NCBI GenBank assembly: GCA_050331695.1
Contig: JBHJGP010000009.1
Coordinates: forward strand, 62,001 to 126,000
DNA from: JBHJGP01 sp050331695
GTDB taxonomy: Bacteria; Pseudomonadota; Alphaproteobacteria; Geminicoccales; Geminicoccaceae
Direction of reading: 5' to 3'
Length of the DNA stretch: 64,000 nucleotides
The notes under the pieces were generated by a model that ran no database searches, was not told the origin of the DNA, and was given only the letters and a program-made list of their open reading frames with translations. Positions 8,665 through 19,257 of the stretch are shown here, in pieces (position 1 is the first letter of the stretch; every line of letters starts with the position of its first letter). Both the position numbers and the translations under genes were made by a program.

Positions 8665-9736
8665 GCGGTCGCGTGGTGGTCGGTTTCAGCGCGTGGGCTT
8701 CGATTTCCTGCGCCATGATCAGCGAGGCGGGCATGCCGTCGATCAGCGACCGATAACCTCGAGCGACCCTTTCGATCGCCACGGTCGTCGACCAGCGGGG
8801 ACGCCAGCCCAGCCGCCGCCGGGCCTTAGCGCTGTCCAGGAGCAGGCTGTGGGTTTCGATCGGGCCGGCCGGGGCGACCTCCTGCAATTCCAGCGGGCCC
8901 ATCGTCTTGAGGGCGAGAGCAACGACATCGCGGCTGGTCAGGATCTGATCGGTATCGGGCCCGAAGTTCCAGGCGCCGCTGTGGGTCCGAGGAGCCTGAG
9001 CCAAGGCCTCGGCAAGGGTCAGATAGCCGGTGATCGCGTCGAGCACGTGCTGCCAGGGACGAACCGCATCCGGTCGCCGGAGCACCATTTTCGACCGGGT
9101 CGCGACCGCTCGGGCGAGATCGGGGAGCAACCGTTCCGGCGCCCAATCACCGGGTCCGATGACATTGCCGGCCCGAACCGTCGCCAGTCCAGCGCCATCG
9201 AAATCTGCGGCGTAGCCCTGGCGGAACGCGTCGACCGCCAGCTCGGCGCAAGCCTTGCTAGCGCTGTAGGGATCGACGCCGCCGAGCCGGTCGTCCTCGC
9301 GGAGCGGATGGGTCTGGGGCTGATAGCACTTGTCGCTCGTGACCATCAGCGCGGCCCGAAGCGAGCGCGACCCGCGCAACCTGTCGAGCAGACAGACGGT
9401 GCCCAGAAGATTGGTGGCGTAAGTGCCAGCCGGATCCTCGTAGCCCGCGCTCACCAGCGGCTGAGCGGCGAGGTGGAAGACGATCTCAGGCTGGGCGCGG
9501 TTGAGGACCGCTACCAGCGCGGCCCCGTCCAGTATGTTGCCCTCATTGTGGTCGATGACCTCGTCGAGACCGCTGGCGACGAACAGCGAGTGATGATCCG
9601 CCGGAGGCAAGGCAAAGCCTGTTACCCGGGCGCCGTAGCGCGTCAAGCAGGCCGCCAGCCAGCTTCCCTTGAAGCCGGTATGACCGGTGATCAAAACCCG
9701 TTTGTCACGCCAAAAACGTCTGTCTCGAGAGGTCAT
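8627..9736 (-). CDS. rfbG: CDP-glucose 4,6-dehydratase
   Basis: The ATG at 9736 has a GGGGAT ribosome site. A TTG at 9757 would add 7 residues. The roughly 369-residue protein has VLITGHTGFKGSWL, a diagnostic NAD-binding segment of RfbG, then FHLAAQPLVSAGY, VTSDKCYQ and the catalytic YSASK. It converts CDP-glucose to CDP-4-keto-6-deoxyglucose, the branch point for CDP-linked deoxy and dideoxy sugars. It is the first gene of the minus-strand polysaccharide operon. No genes for 3,6-dideoxyhexose formation (RfbH, AscD) occur here, so the product is probably a 6-deoxyhexose. Confidence 0.94.
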   Translation of the reverse strand: MTSRDRRFWRDKRVLITGHTGFKGSWLAACLTRYGARVTGFALPPADHHSLFVASGLDEVIDHNEGNILDGAALVAVLNRAQPEIVFHLAAQPLVSAGYEDPAGTYATNLLGTVCLLDRLRGSRSLRAALMVTSDKCYQPQTHPLREDDRLGGVDPYSASKACAELAVDAFRQGYAADFDGAGLATVRAGNVIGPGDWAPERLLPDLARAVATRSKMVLRRPDAVRPWQHVLDAITGYLTLAEALAQAPRTHSGAWNFGPDTDQILTSRDVVALALKTMGPLELQEVAPAGPIETHSLLLDSAKARRRLGWRPRWSTTVAIERVARGYRSLIDGMPASLIMAQEIEAHALKPTTTRPHEEPADDFAIAS

Positions 9737-9918
9737 AGCATCCCCGTAGATTTTCAACCACAGGTTATTGCCAACACGGTTGAGTGAGACAAGTGTAAAT
9801 AACGTTTTAGTTGAAAATATTCCCGCACTGACGTTACTTTTTTCTCTGCTTCGTCAAGGCGATGCCGGAAAAACGCAGATATTTCAGTCTTGTTAAGCGG
9901 ACTTTCTCAAATCGTTGA
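9737..9918 (-). promoter_or_regulatory. AT-rich intergenic region upstream of rfbG
   Basis: This gap between the RND permease stop and rfbG is AT-rich and contains runs of T (around 9838-9843) and several TTGA words. It probably holds the promoter of the polysaccharide operon and the end of the efflux transcript, since both run on the minus strand. I see no strong hairpin-plus-U terminator and no unambiguous -35/-10 pair. Confidence 0.4.
9803..9814. repeat. 12-bp repeat copy 2 in AT-rich gap
   Basis: CGTTTTAGTTGA is the exact match to 6271-6282 and lies about 70 bp upstream of the rfbG start. See the first copy for interpretation. Confidence 0.45.
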
Positions 9919-12900
9919 TTAAATAGAGCTGCGCTGGCCCATCGGTGCCCGCTCAACGGTTGCGTCATCAACGGGTTTTTGACCGCTCGCCGGTCGATCA
10001 GTTCCCCAACGGGTCATGACGTAGAAGACCGGCGTGAACAAAAGACCGAAGAAGGTGACGCCGAGCATGCCGCTGAAGACGGCCGTTCCAAGGGCCTGGC
10101 GCATCTCGGCGCCAGCGCCGCTTGCGATCATCAGAGGGACCACGCCAAGAATGAAGGCGAAGGAGGTCATCAGGATCGGCCTAAGCCGCAGTTTGGCCGC
10201 CTCGATCGCGGCTTCAAACCGATTGCGACCCTGATCTTCCAGAGCCAGGGCGAACTCGACGATCAAAATGGCGTTCTTCGAGGCGAGGCCGATCAGAACG
10301 ACGAAACCGATCTGGACCATGATGTTGTTGTCGATGCCGCGAAAGGAGATGCCAATGACCGCGCATAACAGGACCATCGGCACGATCAGGATCACCGCCA
10401 GCGGCATGGTCCAGCTCTCATACTGGGCCGCCAGGATCAAAAAGACGAAGACCACCGCCAACAGAAAAACGATGCCCGCGGTGTTGCCGGTCTGACGCTG
10501 TTGGTAGGCGATTTCCGTCCACTCATAGCCCATCTGCGCCGGCAGCACCTCGGCGGCCACGCGCTCCATGGCATCCAGCGCCTCGCCGGTGCTGAAGCCG
10601 GGTGCTGCGGCGCCCTGGATGCGCGCGGCCGAATAAAGATTGTAGCGTGGTACCCGGGATGAGCCGGTTTGGTACTCGAGCGAAGCGACGCTACCGATCG
10701 GCACCATCTCGCCCGCAGAACTGCTGGCTTCTAGACGCATGATATCGTCTTCGGTCAGACGATAGGGCGCATCGGCCTGGGCGGTGACCCGGAAGGTCCG
10801 GGAAAGAAAGTTGAAATCGTTGACGAATGCTGAACCCAGAAAGATCTCCAACGTGTCGAAGACATTCGCCACCGGGACGCCGAGCTTCTCCGCTCTGGTC
10901 CGGTCGATATCGAGATAGATCTGGGGCGTCGAGGTCTCGAACAGGGTGAAGATGCCGCTCAGCGCCGGCTCCTGATTGGCCCGAGCCGCGAAATCGTCAG
11001 CCACCGACTTCAGGGTATCTAGGCCAAAGCCGGCCCGGTCCTGGATCATCATGCTGAAGCCGCCGGCGTTACCGATACCGCGCACCGGCGGCGGCTGAAC
11101 GACGATGGTGAAGGCCTCGTCGTAGCGGGCCATCAGCGCGTTGATGTCTGCGGCGATGACCTCGGCGGTCCGTCCTCTGTCGGACCGTTCGCGAAACGGC
11201 TCCAGCACGGGGAACATCGCTGCTGCATTGGTCGCGTTGGTCGAAGTCGCACCTGAAAAGCCGGTAAACGCCGCGATATCAGTAACGCCATCCACCCGGA
11301 GAACCTCCGGGATCGCCTGGCGAATGATCGCGTCGGTCCGCTCGAGAGAAGCGCCCGGGGGCAATTGGGTGACGACGATGACGTAGCCCTGGTCCTGGGC
11401 CGGGATGAAACCGGTGGGCGTCGCTTGGAACCGCTCGTAAGTGAGCGCGATGAGCCCGGCATAGACCACCACCACGATCAGGCTGGTTCGGACCAACCGG
11501 GCGGTCAGACGGCCGTAGCCGATTGCGAGTGCGTCAAACACGCGATTGAAGCCGGTGAAGAACAATCGCGCCGGCAGCTCCCAAAAACGAGGCTTTCGAG
11601 CCGGGTCTGTCGGCTTCATCAGCAGCCCGCTGAGCGCCGGGCTAAGGGTGAGCGACACGAGGGTGGAGATCAGGGTTGCCACGGCGATCGTCAACGCGAA
11701 TTGGCGGTAGAACTGACCGGATATGCCGCCCAGAAACGCTGTGGGGATGAACACGGCGGCCAGAACGAGCGAGGTCGCAATCAGCGCGGAGCCGACCTCG
11801 TCCATCGCCTTGTGGGTGGCTTCCTTCGGCGAGAGCCCCTCGCTGATGTTGCGCTCCACGTTCTCGATAACGACGATCGCGTCATCGACGACGATGCCAA
11901 TCGCCAGCACCAGACCGAACAGAGACAGATTGTTGAGGGAAAAACCCAGGGCCGCCATCACCGCGAAGGTACCGATCAGGGAAATCGGGATGGCGACGAT
12001 CGGGATGATGGTCGCGCGAAGCGACTGCAGGAAAACGACGATGACCAGCACGACCAGGGCGACCGCTTCGTAGATCGTGACGTAGACCTCGTCGATCGAT
12101 TCGGCAATGAACTCGGTCGGGTTGTAGACGATGTCGAATTCGAGCCCCGGCGGAAACCCTTCCGACAGCTCCTCCATGGTCGAGATGATCGCTTCGGCGG
12201 TACCGAGCGCGTTGGATCCAGGCCGCTGGAACAACAACATGGCCACGGCCGGGCTCTCGTTGAGATAGGCCCGCGTGGTGTAGTCCTGGGCGCCGAGTTC
12301 GACCCGGCCGACATCACCCAGCCGGACGACGCGTTCGTTTCGTCCGCTCTTGACGATGACATTTTCGAATTGCTCGGGCTCGACAAGGCGGCCCAGCGTT
12401 TGCACCGAGAACTCGAAGGCATTTTGTTGCGGCACGGGCGGCTGATTGACGATGCCGCCCGCCACCTGAACGTTTTGCTCCCGGAGCGCGTTGACCACTT
12501 CCTGGCCGGTCAAGTCCAACGAGCCGATCTTGTCGGGGTCGAGCCAAACCCGCATGGCATATTCGCTGGCACCGAAGATCTGCACCTGACCGACACCATC
12601 GAGCCGGGCGAGCACGTCACGCAGTCGGAGCGTCGCGTAGTTCGACATGTAGAGCTGATCGTAGGTGGAGTCCGGTGAGAAGAGATGGACCACCATCAGA
12701 AAGTCGGGCGAGTTTTTGCGTGTGGTCACCCCCAACCGACGCACCGGTTCCGGCAATCTCGGCTCAGCGATGGCCACCCGGTTCTGAACGAGCACCTGAG
12801 CCTCGTCGAGATCGGTGCCGAGCGCGAAGGTGATGGTCAGCGTCAGACGGCCGTCCTGGGTCGCCTGGGAGAACATGTAGAGCATGTTCTCGACGCCGTT

Positions 12901-13113
12901 GATCTCCTGTTCGAGAGGCGTGGCGACCGTGTCGGCGATCGTCGTCGCGCTGGCGCCTGGATAGGATGCGCTGACCTGGATGGTCGGCGGCGCCACCTCG
13001 GGATACTGGGCCACGGGCAGGCTGAAATAGGAGATCCCGCCGATCAGGACGACGATGATCGACAGAACCGTCGCGAAGATCGGCCGTTCGATGCAGAAAT
13101 GAGAGAGGTTCAC
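9919..13113 (-). CDS. RND multidrug efflux permease (HAE1, AcrB/MexB-like)
   Basis: The 1064-residue length is normal for the HAE1 family. The N-terminus (NLSHFCIERPIFATVLSI) is the first transmembrane helix. A large periplasmic loop follows, then a helix bundle with GIVVDDAIVVIENVERN carrying Asp410-Asp411, the proton-relay pair equivalent to AcrB 407/408. A second periplasmic loop and helix bundle complete the internal duplication. It would export amphiphilic compounds using the proton gradient as a trimer. The GTG start lies 3 bp after the adaptor gene stop, so the two are co-translated. No outer-membrane channel gene is nearby, so it probably uses a TolC encoded elsewhere. The substrate is unknown. 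Confidence 0.95.
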   Translation of the reverse strand: MNLSHFCIERPIFATVLSIIVVLIGGISYFSLPVAQYPEVAPPTIQVSASYPGASATTIADTVATPLEQEINGVENMLYMFSQATQDGRLTLTITFALGTDLDEAQVLVQNRVAIAEPRLPEPVRRLGVTTRKNSPDFLMVVHLFSPDSTYDQLYMSNYATLRLRDVLARLDGVGQVQIFGASEYAMRVWLDPDKIGSLDLTGQEVVNALREQNVQVAGGIVNQPPVPQQNAFEFSVQTLGRLVEPEQFENVIVKSGRNERVVRLGDVGRVELGAQDYTTRAYLNESPAVAMLLFQRPGSNALGTAEAIISTMEELSEGFPPGLEFDIVYNPTEFIAESIDEVYVTIYEAVALVVLVIVVFLQSLRATIIPIVAIPISLIGTFAVMAALGFSLNNLSLFGLVLAIGIVVDDAIVVIENVERNISEGLSPKEATHKAMDEVGSALIATSLVLAAVFIPTAFLGGISGQFYRQFALTIAVATLISTLVSLTLSPALSGLLMKPTDPARKPRFWELPARLFFTGFNRVFDALAIGYGRLTARLVRTSLIVVVVYAGLIALTYERFQATPTGFIPAQDQGYVIVVTQLPPGASLERTDAIIRQAIPEVLRVDGVTDIAAFTGFSGATSTNATNAAAMFPVLEPFRERSDRGRTAEVIAADINALMARYDEAFTIVVQPPPVRGIGNAGGFSMMIQDRAGFGLDTLKSVADDFAARANQEPALSGIFTLFETSTPQIYLDIDRTRAEKLGVPVANVFDTLEIFLGSAFVNDFNFLSRTFRVTAQADAPYRLTEDDIMRLEASSSAGEMVPIGSVASLEYQTGSSRVPRYNLYSAARIQGAAAPGFSTGEALDAMERVAAEVLPAQMGYEWTEIAYQQRQTGNTAGIVFLLAVVFVFLILAAQYESWTMPLAVILIVPMVLLCAVIGISFRGIDNNIMVQIGFVVLIGLASKNAILIVEFALALEDQGRNRFEAAIEAAKLRLRPILMTSFAFILGVVPLMIASGAGAEMRQALGTAVFSGMLGVTFFGLLFTPVFYVMTRWGTDRPASGQKPVDDATVERAPMGQRSSI

Positions 13114-13116
13114 CTG

Positions 13117-14298
13117 TCAGCTGCCCGCCGGCGCTGATTCCTGCGGCGCCTCGACTCGCCTGATCTCGGCGCCGGGTCGGGCACGCAGAAGACCGGAGAC
13201 GACAATCGTTTCGTCGGCGGACAGGCCGTCATGGATCACCCGGCGCTCGCCGTGAAGCGCGCCGATCGTAACCGGACGATACTCGACCACGTTGTCGTCA
13301 TCGACCACGAGCACGAATTTCTTGTCCTGGTTGCTGGCGATCGCGGTGTCAGGAACCAGGACCGCCTCGTAGGGTTCGCTGCCGACCAGCCGCATGCGGC
13401 CGAACAGACCGGGTGTCAGCAGCCCGTCCGGATTGTCGAAAATCGCCCGCCCGCGGATGGTGCCGGTATCCGGGCTGATCCGGTTGTCGACGAAATCCAT
13501 CCGGCCCTCATGGATGAAATCGTCTTCGTCCTCGAGCATGACGAAAACCGGGTTCGCCGCTTCTCGCGAACTGACCCGCCCGCCGTCACGGCTCAATCGC
13601 GCATAACGGAGAAAATCCCTCTCGGCGGCGTCAAAGTAGAAATGGATCGGATCCATGGAGACGATCCGGGTCAGTTCGGTGCCACCGGTATCACCGCCGC
13701 TGACCAGATTGCCGACATTGACGAATTCACGGCTGATCCGCCCGGTGATCGGGGCCCTAACCTCGGCGAACTCGAGGTCCAACTCCGCTCGGCGTACCCG
13801 CGCCTGGGCCGCCTGCACACCGGCTCGCGCGTTTCTCAAATCCTGCCTACGGCGATCGACCTCCTGATCCGAGATGGCCCGAGTTAGCAGGAGCTCCTCG
13901 CCGCGGGCCAGCTCGCGCTCGGCGAACTCCACGTCGACGCTAGCCTGGATCAGATCCGCTTCGGCCTCGTCGAGCGCCACCTGAAAGGGCCGCTTGTCGA
14001 TGACAAACAGAATATCGCCCCGGTCGACGATTTGCCCGGCCTGGAAGCGGACTTCCTCGAGATAGCCGCTAACCCGCGCCCTCACCTCGATCAGGCTGAC
14101 GGCGCCGAAGCGGCCCGTATATTCATCCCAGTCGGTGACCGTTTCCACGGTCGGGCTTGCGACGGTGACCTGCGGCGGCGGCGGTGGCGTTTGGGCGGCG
14201 TCATTCTCTGAAACCGCGTCACAGCCCACGAGCACCAGCAAAGCGATGCTCGCCAACAAACGACCCAGACGCGTTGTGGTGCCAGAGGGAGCGAGCAA
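13117..14298 (-). CDS. RND efflux periplasmic adaptor lipoprotein (MexE/AcrA-like)
   Basis: I choose the TTG at 14298, which has GGAGGT 9 nt upstream and puts a clean signal peptide at the N-terminus. The frame remains open to 14376, adding 26 Arg-rich residues. The signal ends in a lipobox, LVLVGC, so the protein is a lipid-anchored adaptor. Next come the barrel-sandwich half-motif VRARVSGYLEEVRFQAGQIVDRGDILFVID, a coiled-coil hairpin rich in Glu/Arg (AEADLIQASVDVEFAERELARGEELL), and the returning half APITGRISREFVNVGNLV. It bridges the RND permease and an outer-membrane channel. No regulator gene adjoins it. Confidence 0.93.
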   Translation of the reverse strand: MLAPSGTTTRLGRLLASIALLVLVGCDAVSENDAAQTPPPPPQVTVASPTVETVTDWDEYTGRFGAVSLIEVRARVSGYLEEVRFQAGQIVDRGDILFVIDKRPFQVALDEAEADLIQASVDVEFAERELARGEELLLTRAISDQEVDRRRQDLRNARAGVQAAQARVRRAELDLEFAEVRAPITGRISREFVNVGNLVSGGDTGGTELTRIVSMDPIHFYFDAAERDFLRYARLSRDGGRVSSREAANPVFVMLEDEDDFIHEGRMDFVDNRISPDTGTIRGRAIFDNPDGLLTPGLFGRMRLVGSEPYEAVLVPDTAIASNQDKKFVLVVDDDNVVEYRPVTIGALHGERRVIHDGLSADETIVVSGLLRARPGAEIRRVEAPQESAPAGS

Positions 14299-14411
14299 AG
14301 GTGAACCACCTCCGAGCCATGATTTTCTTTGAATCAGTCCCGGTAGCGACCTTAGCCGTCGCCGCTCAAGCCGCAACGCCTAATAGAGACCTGCGGCAGG
14401 TTGTACGGAGA

Positions 14412-14894
14412 TCAGCGCTTCGAGAACTGGAAGCTGCGGCGTGCTTTGGCCTTACCGTACTTCTTACGCTCGACCTCACGGGCGTCGCGGGTCAGGAACC
14501 CACCCTTCTTCAAGGCCGGCCGCAGCGACGGATCATTGGCAATCAAGGCGCGACTGACGCCGTGGCGCACGGCACCGGCTTGACCGGACAAGCCGCCGCC
14601 TTTGACCGTGCAGTAAACGTCGTAGTGATCCTTGCGATTGCAGGCCTCGAAGGCCTGATTGATCACCATCTGCAGGGTCGGCCGGGCAAAGTAAGTGGGC
14701 ATTTCCTTGCCATTGACCGAAAACTTGCCGGAGCCCGGCTTTATCCAGACCCGAGCGACCGCGTCCTTGCGCCGTCCGGTGGCGTATGAGCGGCCAAGCG
14801 CATCGATCTTCGGCTCCGCCGGCTCGGCGACGCTTTCCGGCGTCACCGTCTGTTGCAAGTCTTTCAGGTCTTCAAGGGTCCGGGTCTCGGCCAT
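14412..14894 (-). CDS. rpsI: 30S ribosomal protein S9
   Basis: The 160-residue protein has an N-terminal extension of about 35 residues and then the S9 core: GRSYATGRRKDAVARVW, the GGGLSGQAGAVRHGVSRAL segment, and the C-terminal KKYGKAKARRSFQFSKR, whose basic tail reaches the P-site tRNA. The extension is normal for alphaproteobacterial S9. It follows rplM by 15 bp, the universal L13-S9 pair. Confidence 0.98.
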   Translation of the reverse strand: MAETRTLEDLKDLQQTVTPESVAEPAEPKIDALGRSYATGRRKDAVARVWIKPGSGKFSVNGKEMPTYFARPTLQMVINQAFEACNRKDHYDVYCTVKGGGLSGQAGAVRHGVSRALIANDPSLRPALKKGGFLTRDAREVERKKYGKAKARRSFQFSKR

Positions 14895-14909
14895 CGGTTA
14901 TGTCCAGGA

Positions 14910-15368
14910 TCAAACAGCGTTTTTTCGGTTGAGGGAGGCAACGTCCAGGCTTTCGGGCTGCTGCGCCTGATGAGGGTGGCCGCTTCCCTTATAGACGTGC
15001 AGCTTGCGAAGCTGCCGGCGGCCGAGGGGACCTGACGGAACCATGCGCTTCACCGCCATTTCGATGACCCGTTCCGGGAATTGGCCGTCCAAGGTCTTGT
15101 TCGCCTTGCTTTCCTTGATGCCGCCCGGATAGCCGGTGTGGCGATAGTAGGTCTTCTGATCGCGCTTGTTGCCGGTGAGCGCGACCTTCTCCGCATTGAC
15201 GATGACGATGTGATCACCGCAATCCATGTGCGGTGTGTAGATGGCCTTGTGCTTGCCGCGCAGCCGGTTGGCCACCAGCGCTGCCAGCCGTCCCAACACC
15301 AGGCCCTCGGCATCGATCACGTACCAGTCCTGCTTAATGTCGGCGGGCGTTGCGGAAAAGGTCTTCAT
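14910..15368 (-). CDS. rplM: 50S ribosomal protein L13
   Basis: The 152-residue protein has the L13 landmarks: WYVIDAEGLVLGRLAALVAN, GDHIVIVNAEKVALTGNK, YYRHTGYPGG and GMVP-type MVPSGPLGRRQLRKLHVY. The ATG at 15368 is preferred over a GTG directly before it. L13 is an early assembly protein of the large subunit. It is the first gene of the rplM-rpsI pair. A perfect palindrome lies in its presumed leader. Confidence 0.98.
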   Translation of the reverse strand: MKTFSATPADIKQDWYVIDAEGLVLGRLAALVANRLRGKHKAIYTPHMDCGDHIVIVNAEKVALTGNKRDQKTYYRHTGYPGGIKESKANKTLDGQFPERVIEMAVKRMVPSGPLGRRQLRKLHVYKGSGHPHQAQQPESLDVASLNRKNAV

Positions 15369-15430
15369 CACGTGTCCGTCCGTCAGTGCTCCTCGCGCGA
15401 ACGCGGAGCACCTTTATCATGGGGATTACG

Positions 15431-15450
15431 GTCGGCGCGATCGCGCCGAC
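15431..15450. other. Perfect 20-bp palindrome between secA and rplM
   Basis: GTCGGCGCGATCGCGCCGAC reads the same on both strands and can fold as an 8-bp GC stem with a GATC loop. It lies about 57 bp after the secA stop and about 63 bp before the rplM start, both on the minus strand. No U-run follows, so it is either a weak terminator for secA, a leader structure of the L13-S9 mRNA, or a protein site. Confidence 0.45.
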
Positions 15451-15507
15451 AAGGCGCCAGTTTCTAAGGGCCGGGCGCCAATCTGTCAATGCGGCTCGGC
15501 CATCCCC

Positions 15508-18159
<2,652 letters not shown>

Positions 18160-18396
18160 GCGGGATCCTTTCCACTGGGCTCGCGTGCTGTTTTTATGCC
18201 GCAGCGAGGCGCCGGGCGAGCGAAATTCAGATAAGTGGTGGCAGAACACGAGTCAACGCGACCGCCCGTGAGCCGTCGGTCGTTAGGCCAACGAAGTCGT
18301 GCAAACCCAGTCTGCCTGGGGTTTCCCTCGGCCTCGTCCGAGACAAGTCGTTAGCAGACTGATAAGTCAATCCAAACACCACTCCTTGGAGCCCTC
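18160..18396. promoter_or_regulatory. Divergent intergenic region between secA and the PPIase gene
   Basis: The 237-bp gap must hold both promoters, since the two genes diverge. The PPIase side has a ribosome site GGAG 7 nt before the ATG and the secA side has AAAGGA. I could not pick -35/-10 boxes with confidence and see no obvious repeat or operator. Confidence 0.4.
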
Positions 18397-19245
18397 ATGA
18401 TGTTTTTGCCGCAGCGAGCCGCGTTGCCCCTGGCCCTTAGCCTAACGTTGGCGACGGCGCTCGCCGCCTCCGCCCAGGATGACCCGGTCGTCGCCGAGGT
18501 CGACGGAACGGAGATAACAAGAAGTGAACTCGAGGCCGATCGAGCCGAGTTGCCCCAGCAGTATAGCCAAGCACCGTTGGAACAGATCTTTCCGACACTG
18601 CGTGATCGGGCGATCGACGGTCTCTTGCTCACGAACGAGGCCGAGCGCCGGGGGCTTGGCGACGATCAGACGGTGAAGGACGCGATGGCACGGGCGCGCC
18701 AGGCAATCCTTCGCAACGTCCTGATCGAGCATGAGCTTGAAGAGGAGGTGACCGACGAGAAGATCGAGGCGGCCTATGAGGAGCTGAAGGCGGAGCCGGG
18801 CTTTTCTTACGAGGAGGTCAGCGCGCGTCACATTCTGGTCGAGCAAGAGGACGAGGCCAAAGCGATCATCGAAGAGCTCGACCAGGGGGCGGATTTCGCC
18901 GAACTGGCCAAGGAAAAGTCGACCGGCCCGTCGGCTCCGAGTGGCGGCGACCTCGGCTTTTTCCGCAGAGAGCAGATGGTGGCGCCTTTCGCTGATGCGG
19001 CTTTCGGCATGGAGGTCGGCAGCAGCAGCGAGCAGCCGGTCCAGACCCAGTTCGGCTGGCACGTGATCAAGGTCGAGGACAAGCGTCAGGTAAGCCCAAG
19101 CCTCGAGGAGAAAAGCCAGGAGATCCGGGAGAACCTCGCCAGAGAGGCGGTCACCGGACTGATCGCGAGCCTGCGCGACGACGCGGAGATCCAGCGCTAT
19201 CAGCTGGACGGGAGTCCCGCGGACGACGACGCCAGCGCCAACTGA
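18397..19245 (+). CDS. Periplasmic peptidyl-prolyl isomerase (parvulin, PpiC/PrsA-like)
   Basis: The 282-residue protein has a signal peptide (hydrophobic run ending LAASAQ, cleavage near residue 26). An N-terminal helical chaperone region follows. A parvulin rotamase domain lies near residues 145-230, with SARHILVEQEDEAKAIIEEL, FAELAKEKSTGPSAPSGGDLGFF and TQFGWHVIKVED. It should speed proline isomerisation and folding of exported and outer-membrane proteins. It faces secA across a divergent promoter region and is followed 12 bp later by argJ. The acidic tail is low complexity. Close relatives are sometimes called PpiD or SurA-like, but the length and single rotamase domain favour PpiC/PrsA. 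Confidence 0.93.
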   Translation: MMFLPQRAALPLALSLTLATALAASAQDDPVVAEVDGTEITRSELEADRAELPQQYSQAPLEQIFPTLRDRAIDGLLLTNEAERRGLGDDQTVKDAMARARQAILRNVLIEHELEEEVTDEKIEAAYEELKAEPGFSYEEVSARHILVEQEDEAKAIIEELDQGADFAELAKEKSTGPSAPSGGDLGFFRREQMVAPFADAAFGMEVGSSSEQPVQTQFGWHVIKVEDKRQVSPSLEEKSQEIRENLAREAVTGLIASLRDDAEIQRYQLDGSPADDDASAN

Positions 19246-19257
19246 GCCTCAGGACCC

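Noticed and set aside
8627..9736. Full dTDP-rhamnose pathway
   Set aside because: An RmlC-like gene is present but rmlA, rmlB and rmlD-specific motifs are not; the adjacent genes are clearly CDP-glucose enzymes.
11365..12678. Plus-strand frame of 437 codons inside the RND permease
   Set aside because: It is antisense to strongly conserved RND sequence and its translation is low-complexity Asp/Gly/Arg.
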